Source: Chrysomallon squamiferum (taxonomy: Eukaryota > Mollusca > Gastropoda > Neomphalida > Peltospiridae). Taken from it: a stretch of 40,000 nucleotides of DNA. A model generated the notes under the pieces. The model worked only from the letters and a program-made list of their open reading frames with translations. It had not been told where the DNA came from and made no database searches. Below are positions 9,950 to 22,470 of the stretch, piece by piece; the stretch's first letter is position 1, and the number at the start of each line of letters is the position of its first letter. Where the stretch lies: positions 34,345,301 through 34,385,300 of the forward strand of contig CM022670.1 in the NCBI GenBank assembly GCA_012295275.1. The letters run 5' to 3'. The position numbers were made by a program, and so were the translations under genes.

Positions 9950-10752
9950 GTGTCTCGTACTGTCACTGCACGCAGGTGACAGAGACCGCCAGCGAGCGCG
10001 TGTGTTGGTTCAGTCAGCCTGGTAGTAAAACACGTCTCTTCTCCACGCGAAAGACGTCGAATTAACGTTGATTGAAATTGTCGTTTAGAAATTAGTGTGT
10101 GTTTGATTAAAACGTACGTTCTGTTCACACAGTTGGATCGATTATTTTTCACCTGTGTCCTAGAGAGGGACAAAAAAAAAAAAAAAAAAAAAAGTAAACA
10201 AAATAGGCCCTATTTAAAATAACAATAAGATAACCACACCTTTTGGTATAATTGTTAAAGAAATGATAATGTTGATTCAGAATTTAGGTATTTAACCCAA
10301 CACTTTATTATATAATCTTTATTCTTCAATATCTTGTTGTGAGGAAAATAAATTTAGTCTTTAATACATACATTTTATATTTTTAACTAAAATGTTATAA
10401 AGAAATTGTATATTGCAAAATAGTTTTGGTCAGGTATAATTACATACAAACCTGAAATTAGAAATTATGTCATAAACCAATAAAAAAATATATATTTTCT
10501 TCTGAAATAAATTTATCCACAGAGAAATGGTAGAGAATTGGTTCCATTTTTCCTTCATCTATGTGTTTGTATTACTCAACAGCTAGTGTTAAAGTTTGAT
10601 AAAGTTATGTAACTATGTAATCACAGTATTTGATGTGTAGATAAATTTACACACATACTATCAATCTTTCCATCTATCTTTCTATAAGCACACCACAAAT
10701 ATTTTGTTTTACACAATTCTAAAATGTTATCTAATTCCATAGGAATTGCCAT
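9950..10752. other. Intronic AT-rich sequence, no internal feature
   Basis: The first 200 bases after the donor keep a higher G/C content. The rest is AT-rich with an A homopolymer at about 10171-10192. Nothing else is recognised. Confidence 0.4.
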
Positions 10753-11208
10753 GACTACTACTACTACTATTACAGCCACCAACACAACACACTATTACCA
10801 ATGATATATTTACCACTATTACCAGTAATGTATTTACCACAAATTACTACTACTATTACTCCTACTACTGCTACTACTACAACTACTTCTATTATTAATA
10901 TCACCATCATTACTGCTACTATTACCACTACTGTTACTATCACTATTACTATTATCATCACTGTTATTACCAATACTGTTACCATCATTAATGACTCTTA
11001 AATACTATTGTTACTATTACTACTGTTGCTATCAATACTTGTAATACTGCTACCCTTATCACACTACTACTACTATACAGTTACTATTATTACTATTATT
11101 ATTATTACAACTGTTACTATTACTATTACTGTTACTTCTGCTACTACTGTTACTGTTACTACTGCTACTACTGCAATGGCTGTTGTTGCTACTACTACTG
11201 GTAGTAGT
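10753..11208. repeat. Degenerate ACT/ATT trinucleotide array (about 450 bp)
   Basis: A long cryptic array of ACT, ATT, ACC, GTT and GCT triplets. Frames remain open on both strands over parts of it (Thr/Ile or Val/Ile strings) and none is a gene. The many interruptions suggest an old array. Confidence 0.85.
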
Positions 11209-13072
11209 ATTTCAAAAGGTCTGCATTACCTCTCGTGGTGTATTTTTAGACACTGACAAATAGGTATACTGAATACACAAGACTGGGTGATATCAAACAA
11301 TACATACTTCAAACACTGTTAACATGCTTTTGAGATTTGTACATGTAACACTGGTGTTCCCATAACCCACGTGACCCCACTTTGACCCCACTGTCATTAT
11401 CATTGTGAAAAATTTTGTTATAATTTTCAGCTAGGTAGTTCAGTACTCGTACTATGAAAAGTTGTAAGGAAAAAACGAAAAGGAAAAATAAGAAACAAGA
11501 TTTTTGTAATTTAGAATTTTAGTTAATTGAAAATTTAATCAGCAATAACTGATATTAAAAAATAAGTAATTATTTATTTATTATATATATAGATATATAT
11601 ATATACTTATTTGTATCAGTGCATTAGCCATGATTAGGGTTACAAATTTATATGAACAAATATCTTAAGTTAGTGTAAGGTTATTTGAAATAAAAGCCTA
11701 ATTAATTCCCATCCTTAGAATAAAAACAAAAATTAAAATATCATTCAAAATACTTGTTTCTCTTTTTAACATTTTCAGAAAAATCACTGTAAGGTACCTT
11801 TAAACAGATCCCTAGCATTTAGATAATAAATAGGTGATTATGAGTCAGTGTAGTATACTTAGTACTGTATATGGCATGTAGTAATATATAATAAAAACTA
11901 AATATTGGTTGTGATTCTTCAGTTATCTATAATTATTAATTTAGATTCTTATTTTTTATTTATTGGTAAACTTCCACCAGATCTTTGTGCCAGTTCTGAA
12001 TTCATGTTGCCTTTGTGTCCATTCTTTGATAAACTCCTCTGGTTCTTGATGCTGTTACCCCAGTCTGTATTACATTTTTCTGGAGACTGGGTTAAAGCAG
12101 TTTAAAGGGAGAGACAGTACTGTAACACAGAGGAGTTGAGCAAATAAAACCTTCCAAGAAACTTTTATTAAAATGATCAAAAGGATATTTTAAAAAAAAA
12201 AATGGCTTTCAGGCTCATTTGGTATCAAAGTTGTGTTTGGAATGGTTTCTCTGTTGAATTTGTGGAGCCTTTAAAAATGTAATTTTAATATCATTAAGAA
12301 AGATAAATGTAGAAAAAAAAAAAAAAAAACAGGGTGTTTCTTTCCTTTCCTTTTATCCTGTTTCTGTTTAAAACTGTGAACTTTGTTTAAGAAAACAAAT
12401 AAATAAATAAATAAGCAGTAAATTTCATTATATCCTGTTTAGATGGAGTTTTCATTTTTTTGTTTTTTTATGGTAATGGTGCATATATTCTGTGGGAATA
12501 AGAAGTGTGCCAAATATGTCATAACACCTTTAATACGTGTTTACCACAGGTAAGTCCATATTCATACGTTGTGTATCAGATGTCAAGAGAAACAAGAAGA
12601 AAACAAAACCCAGTGAATTTCATTTAACTCGGCATACTAAATCTTTGACCTTTTACGAGCTATTAAAGGATTAAATATAATCTCAACAGATTAAAATTAC
12701 ATATTTACTGCAGTTATATGCATGTATTAATTTTAAATTTGTTTATAATTATTGGTTCTTGAGCATATATATGTAAATACTTTATTCACTAAATCTGTTA
12801 TTTTTACAAGAAGTTTATGAAAGGTTATGGTATGTGCTGTTCTGTCACTGGTGAATGATTTTGGAAATCAATAACCCACTAGAAAGCAGTGATGGTTTAG
12901 TTTCCTGATTGTTGACTAATATGTTTAATTCTGTTATTAGTTTAACATTCTTAACTGGTTTAAACAAATAATTAAAATTTGCTTAATAGAATTTAAAATA
13001 TTATTTAAAACATTAATTACAGCATTGCATACAATCATCCATATATTACATAGTTGTATATAAACAAATATG
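11209..13072. other. Intronic AT-rich sequence, no gene seen
   Basis: Unique AT-rich DNA with a few short runs (TA near 11582-11604, A near 12315-12330, AAAT near 12395-12413). The 66-codon frame at 11905-12105 has no recognisable motif. Confidence 0.4.
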
Positions 13073-13315
13073 TCATATATATATATATGTGACACAAACA
13101 CATATGTATATATACACATATATGTATATATACTGACACAGGCACAAACAAATACACACATAAACAATTTTATATAGTTTTAAAATGTATATCGCTCTGA
13201 ACACAGAAACCATGACACTTTTAAGACCATATAAACCATATTACAGACGACAGGTAACAAACATGCATGGCTGTATATATATATATACATATTATAGAGA
13301 GAGAGAGAGAATACA
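13073..13315. repeat. Short TA/CA/GA simple-sequence patches
   Basis: TA runs at about 13075-13090 and 13274-13288, CATA-rich sequence between 13090 and 13160, and a short GA run at about 13297-13310. Confidence 0.7.
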
Positions 13316-13526
13316 CCATAGCTGTATACCACACAGTGACATACAAAGTTTGATGAATACATCACTGTCAGAGCACTGTGTCTATAGGACCCACTTGTTC
13401 AGCGAGTGCACCTTCTGACAGTAGGTGATCTCAAAACTATTGTCATTAAAAACAGGTAAGTGCTGTGACCTGTTTCAACTCACTGATGTTGTCTTGTCTC
13501 TTCTGCCACTGGCCTCGTCAACTGAC

Positions 13527-13554
13527 GGGAGGGAGGGAGGTTGGGGAGGGAGGG
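13527..13554 (+). other. G-quadruplex candidate
   Basis: Six runs of three or more G separated by loops of one base, or GG plus TT in one case, within 28 bases on the sense strand. This satisfies the standard G4 pattern with very short loops, which are known to favour stable folding. A further run of seven G lies just downstream near 13574-13580. In an intron of a + strand gene it could fold in DNA or in the pre-mRNA. Confidence 0.7.
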
Positions 13555-13754
13555 AGCGGAGGGAGTGTACGACGGGGGGGAGGAATTATTTTTAAAACAC
13601 AAAGGTTGGAGTTAAACAGTACTTTGGGTAAATGTGTTTGTGTACATGTACAATGAGGCTGTCGTCTTGTGTGATTGTCTACATGGAAGTGTTCACGTAC
13701 TTGGTCTTGTTTTTTTTTTTTTCCCGGTTGTTTTTTTAATGATCTTGTGTGGTA

Positions 13755-13995
13755 CTACTGTTAGTTTTACCTTACCTGACATGTGTGTCTACCTTATATG
13801 TTAACAGTTTTATTAATACTGTATGTGTGTGTGTGTTTGTTTGTGTGTCTGTCTGGGTTACTACTGTAAGTGATGCCCTTGGAACATTAACAGTTTTATA
13901 AATAAAGTTTTTTTTTGCGTGGCTGTTTTGCTACTGTTAGTGTAAACTCTTCTGACATGCCTAGCCCCCCCTACCTGTTAAGTTTTATTAAACTC

Positions 13996-14057
<62 letters not shown>

Positions 14058-14084
14058 CTCTAAATGTTAACAGTTTTATAAATA
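13755..14084 (+). repeat. Tandem duplication of a ~176-bp segment containing a GT microsatellite
   Basis: Blocks in copy A recur in the same order in copy B: CTACTGTTAG (13755 and 13931), CTGACATG (13776 and 13952), GTTTTATTAA (13807 and 13982), GTTACTACT (13857 and 14051) and TTAACAGTTTTATAAATA (13887 and 14067). The offset is 175-176 bases until the GT tract, then jumps to about 194, because the GT run is much longer in copy B. Confidence 0.85.
14000..14052. repeat. (GT)26 microsatellite
   Basis: A pure GT run inside copy B of the tandem duplication. The matching place in copy A (about 13822-13850) has only short interrupted GT sequence. Confidence 0.95.
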
Positions 14085-15265
14085 TGGAGTTGTGTGCATA
14101 TGTGTGTTTAATTTTATGTTTAGGTTTTGCAGAGCTTAAATTGAAAGTTATATATTTTATGTACATTAATGTTCAACACAAAATGATAATAGTAAAATAA
14201 CAATAATTAGAAAAAGAACAACAATTATAATACATTTGCATTGACAACAGCAATAATAGGCACTACATTTGTGTTATATTATTTTACATTTATATTTTTT
14301 TTATAAACAGAAGCAAGACTTACAATTTCACCTATGTATGTTTATAATTACAGTCTACACTATTCAGAAATGTAATGTATTTTAAGTGCATAATAATTAT
14401 TTAAAATGATACCATACTTTATACCCAGTGATATATATATGTCATTTGACATTATTAAACCTTCTTGTTTTCTCATAACTAAGAAGTTAATAATAAAATA
14501 TTTGAGTATTTCAGTAGACTTTGAAATGCGTTTTTCAGTAAATAATAATAATAATATTATAGTTTTTATATATATATATTTAGAATTTGAACTTATTTCA
14601 TTCTTTTTTCCTCCTTATTAGAAATATTATAGTTCAATGTTTCCCTATTTCACATGTTTGTTTATTTAATTTTTTTATTGCTTAATATAGTTATCTCAAA
14701 ACCTGTCATTGTATTGAATATAATTATGTTGATATTTGGCATTTGAACTTACTTAACTCTTTCAGTTTCCTGCTTTAGGAAGTTTTCAATAAAATATTTT
14801 TATGTGTTTCAACAGGTCCTGAGTTTAATGTTCATCTTTGTTTTTGTGTATGCAGCTGTTGCCATTTGTACTTTTAGGAAACACTGAATGAGAAAAACAG
14901 AAAAATTTCTATTAATTCAATTTAATATTGATTATTGTATATTTAAAACATTTTTTTTTTATATAATTATTAAAGTGATCAGAAACAATAATTATTCACT
15001 TAGACTGAGCTGCTATTCGTTCAATTTATAATCTAAATATGGTTGCTGATGCTGAATCTTTCATTATCAGCTATTGTTTACATAATAATGTGGTGTTTTC
15101 AAAACTTTGATATTTTTCCAAAATTGACTCAATGAGTTTTTGGTTTCCTTGTTATAATTGAATTTGAGCAGTGTGAGTTTCAGATAAATAAATAAGTCAT
15201 AAAGAAAATAATTGTATTGTATGTGTTTTTAATATGTAAATGAGACCCAGAAAATGTTATTTTTA
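14085..15265. other. Intronic AT-rich sequence, no gene seen
   Basis: AT-rich sequence with short TA and AAT runs near 14540-14580. No coding or RNA-gene evidence. Confidence 0.4.
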
Positions 15266-15270
15266 GTAGC

Positions 15271-15308
<38 letters not shown>

Positions 15309-15414
15309 TTTTATTATTATCATTATTATTATTTATCATCATTATTTATTATTATTATTATTATTGTTTTATTATTGTTATTTATTATTATTTATTATTA
15401 TTATTATTTATTTA

Positions 15415-15446
<32 letters not shown>

Positions 15447-15457
15447 TTAATATTATT
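15266..15457. repeat. (TTA)n microsatellite with interruptions
   Basis: Nearly 190 bases of TTA triplets with occasional TTTA, TCA and TTG interruptions. The open frame of Tyr codons is a repeat artefact. Confidence 0.95.
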
Positions 15458-15720
15458 TTACTATTAATGTAATAAAACTATAAAAATGCTGTTATGAGAC
15501 ACGTGTGATGTACTGTAAAACAGACCCTGTGATGCTCTGTGGCAGAGATCATGCTGGGGGTGAGGGTGTGTTTATCATGTGTTGATGGTGACATTGTTGT
15601 TGAAGCTGGACTGATCAAACATGTAACACTATACACTGTACCACGTCATTGCCACTTTGTCTAACCCCATATACATTTACAGCACAAAATATCTCTGTTT
15701 TTTATTATTATTAGAGATTG
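15458..15720. other. Intronic unique sequence between TTA arrays
   Basis: A small patch of normal composition (GC-richer around 15500-15660). No feature recognised. Confidence 0.4.
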
Positions 15721-15792
15721 TTGTCATTTATTCTTTTATTTATTATTTATTTTTTATTAAATTTATTTTATTTATTTCATTTATTTCATTTT

Positions 15793-15839
<47 letters not shown>

Positions 15840-15905
15840 TATTTATTTATTATTTTTTATTTATTTATTTATTTATTTATTTTAATTTTCTTTATTTTTT
15901 AATTG
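15721..15905. repeat. TTTA/TTA compound array
   Basis: TTTA-rich sequence, then about 14 pure TTA units near 15794-15838, then TTTA units to about 15880. Confidence 0.9.
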
Positions 15906-16350
15906 TTTTTTTCTAAATTTATTGTTATTTTATAATAGAATTTATAATTATAGTAAAATTAATTTTATTTTTTGATTGTGGAATGATAAATTTTATATCA
16001 TATGAACTGGCCTTCCTATTATTTATTTATCTATCTTTATATGTTTGTTTAGTGCTTCCATACTCTCTGTTTTTATTTTGTTTTATTTTAACTGGTTTTT
16101 TTGGTTAATTTATTGCATATCATTACAACAGGCATATAAATTGTTTTTGTCACTTAACCTTTTGCTTCTGAATCTTATTTTTTGCTCTAGTTTTAAATTT
16201 ATGTTTTTATTATGCTAATTTGTCAATAATTATATATCAGTTATCTATTTATATGTAGACATGTATGCAGTTTGTCGTGTGTAACTGGCCTACTTTAAAT
16301 ATAAATATTTATGTATTTGTTATGTAAATACTTACTGTACACAGATTTTA
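15906..16350. other. Intronic AT-rich sequence, no feature seen
   Basis: Very AT-rich, with no supported gene or structured repeat. Confidence 0.4.
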
Positions 16351-16413
16351 ACTATTTACATACTTACTTATTTATTCTGTTTACTTTTATTTATTTTGTT
16401 TTATTTCCTTTTA

Positions 16414-16449
<36 letters not shown>

Positions 16450-16553
16450 ATTTTATTTTATTTTATTTTATTTTATTTTATTTTATTTTATTTTATTTTA
16501 TTTTATTTTTATTTTATTTATTTTATTTATTTATTTTTTTTTTTTTTTTTTTT
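16351..16553. repeat. TTTA then (TTTTA)n array ending in poly-T
   Basis: TTTA units (about 16411-16435) pass into around thirteen TTTTA pentanucleotides (16438-16507), further TTTA, and a T homopolymer to 16553. Confidence 0.93.
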
Positions 16554-16705
16554 TGTAAGTGTCACAATTAATATTTTAAAACTTATTAACATTCCCAAAA
16601 ACTTGTTACAATAAATGAAACTGTCTGATAACAAAGAATATTTAATAATTCTTTTGTCCTTTAATCAGAATTGACTCATAACTAAAACATTATTATATAT
16701 TTCAG

Positions 16706-16706
16706 A

Positions 16707-16755
<49 letters not shown>
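16706..16755. repeat. (ATT)n microsatellite
   Basis: About sixteen uninterrupted ATT triplets. Confidence 0.95.
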
Positions 16756-16933
16756 AGTTTTTGTAGATAGGATTATATATTCTAAACACATTTTAAATTT
16801 CTTTTTTCTTTATATTAGTTTTTATAATATTTTCTGTTCATGAAATTTGTTTCTTTAATTTTACCTGTCTAATCAAAATCAGACCAAAAATTCTCATAAT
16901 ATCATACAAACATAAATATAAACACAAATATAA

Positions 16934-16939
<6 letters not shown>

Positions 16940-17029
<90 letters not shown>
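16940..17029. repeat. (AG)45 microsatellite
   Basis: A pure AG run of about 90 bases, the longest perfect dinucleotide run in the window. Like the one at 2207 it is a mirror-repeat purine tract capable of triplex formation. Confidence 0.97.
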
Positions 17030-17031
<2 letters not shown>

Positions 17032-18249
17032 GTAAATTAAGATAAAAAAAAAAATGAGACCATTTCAGAGACATACTTCAAAATATGACAGTAAATTTTT
17101 GACAGCTAAACAAGACCCGACATTAATTGTTACACAAGTGATCTGGTGTCATATTCCTGGCTGTTTTTGTTCAGTTCTGTGTGACACCTGTTACCAAATT
17201 AAGCGGGTTCACTCGGATTAGGTGTGCAGATGTGACCACACAGAACCATTTGTACTCTGCACTTCCTGGTGGCAGTCGTCTTTGTAAACCTCAGCTGTGT
17301 GCGACAAACTCGATAACGTCTGCTTCACGTCTTATCTGATTGATTATTGATATTCAGCACAACAACAACAACAACAACATCAACAACACCAAGACCAAAT
17401 TCATTTTTATATTCTAAAACCTTAAAAAAAATCCATAAAAAATTATTATTTATTTTATAAATTTGAGTTTTAGTTCAAATACTAAATTAAGTATGTTTTT
17501 TAGGGGTTTTTATTTTTTATTTTTTTTTTTTTTTGTAGTATGACGTCAAACATACAATTTTCAGTCAACTGTGTATTGATGCTGAATGTATATGTCCAAT
17601 AAAGATGGTGATTATAATTATAAGCATGAGTGCATATGCATGAATGCAGGCATGCATGGATGTTTGCATATATTCCTCAATTAGACGGTACAAAGACTAA
17701 CACATTTTGATTTTAACATAGACAGCGCAAACAGCAAATGAAATGAATTAGGAAACAAGAAGCAGATATTAAATTTTGTTGTTCTTTTATGTGTAAATAT
17801 ACTTTTGTTATAAATTCGGTGTATGTCTGAAAAGCTTTTCTTTTGAACATGAAAAACCACATTTTCTTTAAATTTCCAGTCTTTTAATGCAAAATCAAGC
17901 TGTAGTCTGTCAGTGCAGTTAAATTACTGTAATTTGACTGCTGACTGTTGACTGTATATTATTACTACATATTCACCATACGTCATTATTTCATTATTAT
18001 CTCGTGCTGTATGATATCACTGTATTTCACCCCTTCAACATATAATCGATTAAAGATTAATTCTTAATGAAAAACTTTCAAATCAAGGGTGGTCTCTATT
18101 CAGGTAAAAAAAACAATTTTGTTGCCAAGGCTAAAGCAGTAAGCACCTCACAGGTCGATGGATGGATGGTGTGATGGGTGTGAACAGGAGAGTTTAAGAT
18201 GTTCTGGTTAATAGCCGGGATGTCAAAGCAATGGCGTGTTTAGCTATCT

Positions 18250-18250
<1 letters not shown>
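17030..18250. other. Intronic sequence with a GC-richer island at 17100-17350
   Basis: The island at about 17100-17350 has balanced composition and several CpGs. It has no long open frame and no splice-bounded coding segment, so an enhancer or merely old unique DNA is possible. A CAA run follows at about 17361-17385, and a T homopolymer at 17518-17534. Nothing else is supported. Confidence 0.35.

Positions 18251-18251
<1 letters not shown>

Positions 18252-18297
<46 letters not shown>
18252..18297. repeat. (CA)n microsatellite
   Basis: About 23 uninterrupted CA dinucleotides. Frames through it (poly Thr-His) are artefacts. Confidence 0.95.
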
Positions 18298-18298
<1 letters not shown>

Positions 18299-19279
18299 CC
18301 ATTACAACCCACAATTTCTACAACCGCCATTCGTGTTCACCTACCTGGAATGTTTTTTTCATACTGGGAAGAAAGGGGTTCTGTTTACCTGGTGTTACTT
18401 TGTATGCTCGTTTGTCGTCAGTGCTGGCACAGTCTCAATACTGCCTGCATTTTCAGCTCAGAGAGGACTTTTAAATTTAACTCCTTCTCACTGTTTCCTC
18501 TTTTGTACACAAACATTGCTTATTGAACTGTGGGGGATGTGGAATTTCATTAAGGGTACAGTTTAATTATCAAAAATCTTCATAACACATTTTTTTGTGT
18601 TGCAAAACATAATGGACTTAGTATTGTGTAGTTTAGATATGTTACGTTAGAATTAAATGCTTATATTTTATTATCAATACTTGTGTGTGTATATATTGTC
18701 TGTGTGTATGTGTTTATATATTACATATATATTCACACCATTTTATAAAATCGTAGAAAAGTCAAAGGTACAGACATCTGTTGCAGTGAACTGCCTGCCT
18801 GCTTATCTGTTTATTTTCCCAATTACATGTCAATAATTATTCATCCATCCATCCATCCATCTGTCCTGTTGTTCTGCTTTCTGTAATTGACCCACATTGT
18901 GTTTCTGCCTCTCAATGGGAAGTCACTAATAAAAATATTTCTCATGTTAAATGTCCCTCGGTGTGTGATCATCTGATGTCGTAATCACAGTGTGTGTGTG
19001 TCTGTGTCACAGCACCTGCTAGATCAGTGGATGCAGCAGTCATCTGTCGGAAAACTTCACAGTGCAGTCAGACAGCTGACACAGCAATCTGGATCTCTGG
19101 TGTTGTTGTTGGGAAACTGCTGCACGACTTGTGACACATTCGTCATTGTATGTGACTGCAGTTTGCTGTTTTGTGATGTACGAAAGAAAAGTATTTTATT
19201 AATTTTGGGGGGGTTTTCAGTTTCTAATAGTATATTTCAACATGTAAATTTGTATGTGTATGTGAATGTGTATATTTAT
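18298..19279. other. Intronic sequence, no gene seen
   Basis: Mixed-composition sequence with a short CATC run near 18841-18860. The frame at 18992-19381 has a few unremarkable residues followed by repeat-encoded Thr-His and shows no motif. Confidence 0.4.
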
Positions 19280-19282
19280 ATC

Positions 19283-19284
19283 TT

Positions 19285-19328
<44 letters not shown>

Positions 19329-19365
19329 ACACATACACACACATAAACATACACAAACACACAGA
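19283..19365. repeat. (TC)n(CA)n compound microsatellite
   Basis: A short TC run joins a CA run and then interrupted CATACA sequence. Confidence 0.93.
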
Positions 19366-19639
19366 TACATGCACCAGATAGTTCATTTCCTATTCAAGTC
19401 ACAGCGTCTTCCTGTGTTCCTTTATTTATTCAGATTTATCCCTTGTCATAATGGGAGTATTAAAAAAGATCAAGGTTAAAGATAGGTGTACTGTTTCCTT
19501 ATAGACGAAAAAGTTGCTGAACTATGGTGGTTTCTTTTTGAACATCTCTACTGAGCGTAAATACAAGTGCTTAAATATAAATATAAGTTATGTTACAGAC
19601 ACACATATTACATTATAATTCAGAATATGCAAACATAAT

Positions 19640-19771
19640 TTGCATACATACATACATACATATATACATATATATGTATATATGTACAAGCATACATACA
19701 TATATATACATGCAGCACATACATACATACATACAAACATACATACATACATACATACATACATACATACA

Positions 19772-19802
<31 letters not shown>

Positions 19803-19852
19803 CCCCCACACACACACACACACACACACACATACATATATGCATACATACA
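19640..19852. repeat. (CATA)n array ending in (CA)n
   Basis: CATA tetranucleotides with TATA variants, then about 17 pure units from 19732 to 19799, then a CA run at 19808-19830 and more CATA. Overlapping open frames on both strands are all repeat-encoded. Confidence 0.95.
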
Positions 19853-22013
19853 TCCTTAGATGCATCATTTTTATGTTAAAACTTTGAGCTGTACAGTTAA
19901 GCACAAGTTTACAATTTGAATTAAATGTACCCACTCTACTGAAAATTAATGTTTATATTATCCTCACTTGTATAAACCAAACCTAAACATACCACACAAG
20001 TTGCAGTACAATTGGGCTCTGTTTGGACAAAAAAAAAAAATAATAATAATAATAATGTGATTTAGGTTGTGGTATGCACACATTTTTTACAATTAAAGAA
20101 TTTAATGTATCTTTGGAATTCTAAATACAGACTTCTCATGTCCCATTATTGTCACTGTTTGTGTGGAGCAGGTTCAGAAGTATAAGGTATCATCGTAGAT
20201 AACTTAAGTATCACTGTAGTAATACAAAGAATATTTATTATTGTTATTATTATTTTTTTTATCAAACTGTATTTGGCTATATAGTGCCCTATCATTGCAT
20301 ATTTCTATCAGCATGAATCAAATTTGGATTGCATAAATCTCCTGATAAATAAACATTAATACTTCACGGCCTTTGAAACATGGTGTAACTTTATACATGC
20401 TTGCCTTGGTGTGTGTTCATAAATACAACCCCTCAGACAGTTGCTTTTACATATTTATGTTATGATACAGCAAGAATCATAGCATTCTTTAAAATCCGCA
20501 AATATCTGATTTTTATCTGATGAAAACGTATATCTTAAATTAAATATAATCAGGCCAATGTGCCCAGGTAAATCTGTTGGCTATTGTCAGCGATGCCTTT
20601 GATGTTGACTTACCTGGCAAATACCTGGTTTTTCACCTGTAGTTATTAATCTGAGTTGAAAGTGTCAGTGTTGAAATGAGAGCTGTTGAACATAACATGT
20701 CTTTCAGTGGGCCATGTTTTTTAATAATGAGTGACAACCTGACGATGGACTTGTTACAGTTCTTGTATGGTCTCGTGTATAATGAAGCATTATGTGGCCT
20801 TAACAGTTTAAGTAATAACTGCAATAATGATTTATTTCAAAGTCCTCTGATCTTCGTTGTTATTACAATATTACAATGTTACACGTATTCTTTATAGTTT
20901 TTAAAATAAAGAAATAAAAAATTACTTTTATATATTTTCATTGTTATTGGGCTTTTTTTTTTATCCGTTCATTCATTCTTTGTTTATATATTCTTTTCTT
21001 TTTTTTGGTCTTTCTTTTTTAATATGTTTTTTTGTCCTTTCATTTTCTAATGTTTTGCTTTTTTATTGGGAATTGTGATGTATGTTGGTATTTGTTATTG
21101 CTATACATATAATTGATAATTACAATACTCAGTTTACATACCAAATTTAGTTCAAATCCAAATGTATAATGTATTAATATAATATGTGGATATATATGCT
21201 ATACTATAGTTCTAATTAAATACACAGACATAAAATATTTTATATTAAACTGTAATTCAAAGTAAATTTCCACACAGGAAACATATTTTATTAGTAAAAA
21301 AAAAATAATTATAGAAAAAATTACTAATTATGTAAATAGAAAAGTTCATGTACAATATTTTATGGGTAGAAAGTAAAACTGACATTATTAAAACTATAAA
21401 ACTGGGTTTCATTATTTCATTATTTTCATTATTTTAAAACAATTTCTTTAGCTACAAAATTACATATATTTCCTAAAATCCAGTTATTCTTTTTCTTTAC
21501 TAGTTATCAATATAACAGTTTGGTAATAGTTTCTTTATGAGACTGGTTACTTGTAATAGATAACAATTAAAAATGTTCTAAAAAAAAGAAGAGAAAAAAA
21601 AGCTGAATATGATTCTTTTAAAACAAAGTCTTGATTCATCATTCCCTGGCATAAAATAATTGAACAGTAAATTCACAATGAATGCCTACCTCTGTACACA
21701 CACATATACACATATATGTTGAATAATACAGAATTCTCAACAGACATAATCAAGACAGTTTTATTAAACTGGATGTATTTTATTATTTTTTTTTAGATCT
21801 TGTTTTATTCTCTAATCTTTGTTTTAGTAATGAAACACAGGGTAGAACAGGAAATATGTCCTTCACATGACTAGATTCCATAATCATCTGTGCACAAGTG
21901 AAACAATAAAACTGTAAATTTGAAATTTGTGTGCCTGTGGGGGGGGGGTATTTTGGAGTTTCTGTTTATATTTTCTTTAAAAAAATTATAATGTCAATAA
22001 GCTAAGAAATATT
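19853..22013. other. Intronic AT-rich sequence, no gene seen
   Basis: Contains an A run plus AAT units (20030-20056), T-rich tracts (20950-21060) and otherwise unique AT-rich DNA. Frames at 20633-20897 on both strands carry no motif. A G-run of nine lies near 21940. Confidence 0.4.
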
Positions 22014-22470
22014 TTATTATTTTAATTTTGCAATAACAAAAATCCAAGAATTTCAATTATTTTAATTTTATTATAATGAAAAGTCAAGAATTCTTATATT
22101 ATTTTAATTTTACAATAATAAAAAGCCAAGAATTCTTTTATTATTATAATTTTGCAATAACAAAAAGCCAAGAATTCTTTTAATTTAATTTTGCAATAAC
22201 AAAAAGCCAAGAATTCTTTTATTTTCATTCTGCAATAACAAAAAGCCAAGAATTCTTTTATTATTTTCATTTTGCAATAACAAAAAGCCAAGAATTCTTT
22301 TAATTTAATTTTGTAATAATAAAAAGCCAAGAATTCTTTTATTATTTTCATTTCGCAATAACAAAATGCCAAGAATTCTTTTATTTATTTTAATTTTGCA
22401 ATAACAAAAAGCCAAGAATTCTTTTATTTATTTTAATTTTGCAATAACAAAAAACCAAAAATTCTTTTCA
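22014..22470. repeat. Minisatellite, unit about 41 bp, about 11 copies
   Basis: The core word GCAATAACAAAAAGCCAAGA followed by ATTCTTTTA recurs at about 22030, 22071, 22112, 22154, 22193, 22232, 22274, 22313, 22355, 22399 and 22440. Spacing is 39-44 bases because the ATTATTTTA spacer varies by 3-base steps. End copies are more diverged. The - strand frame through it (22094-22372) repeats an AFCYC-type motif and is a product of the array. Confidence 0.95.

Noticed and set aside
16838-17074. Leu-Ser repeat frame with hydrophobic look
   Set aside because: Translation of the AG tract on the opposite strand, not a membrane protein.
18992-19381. 129-codon + strand frame
   Set aside because: No motif, a non-ATG first codon, and its C-terminal third is encoded by TC/CA microsatellite.
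22094-22372. 92-codon - strand frame with repeated AFCYC-type motif
   Set aside because: It is produced by the 41-bp minisatellite and has no supporting gene structure.
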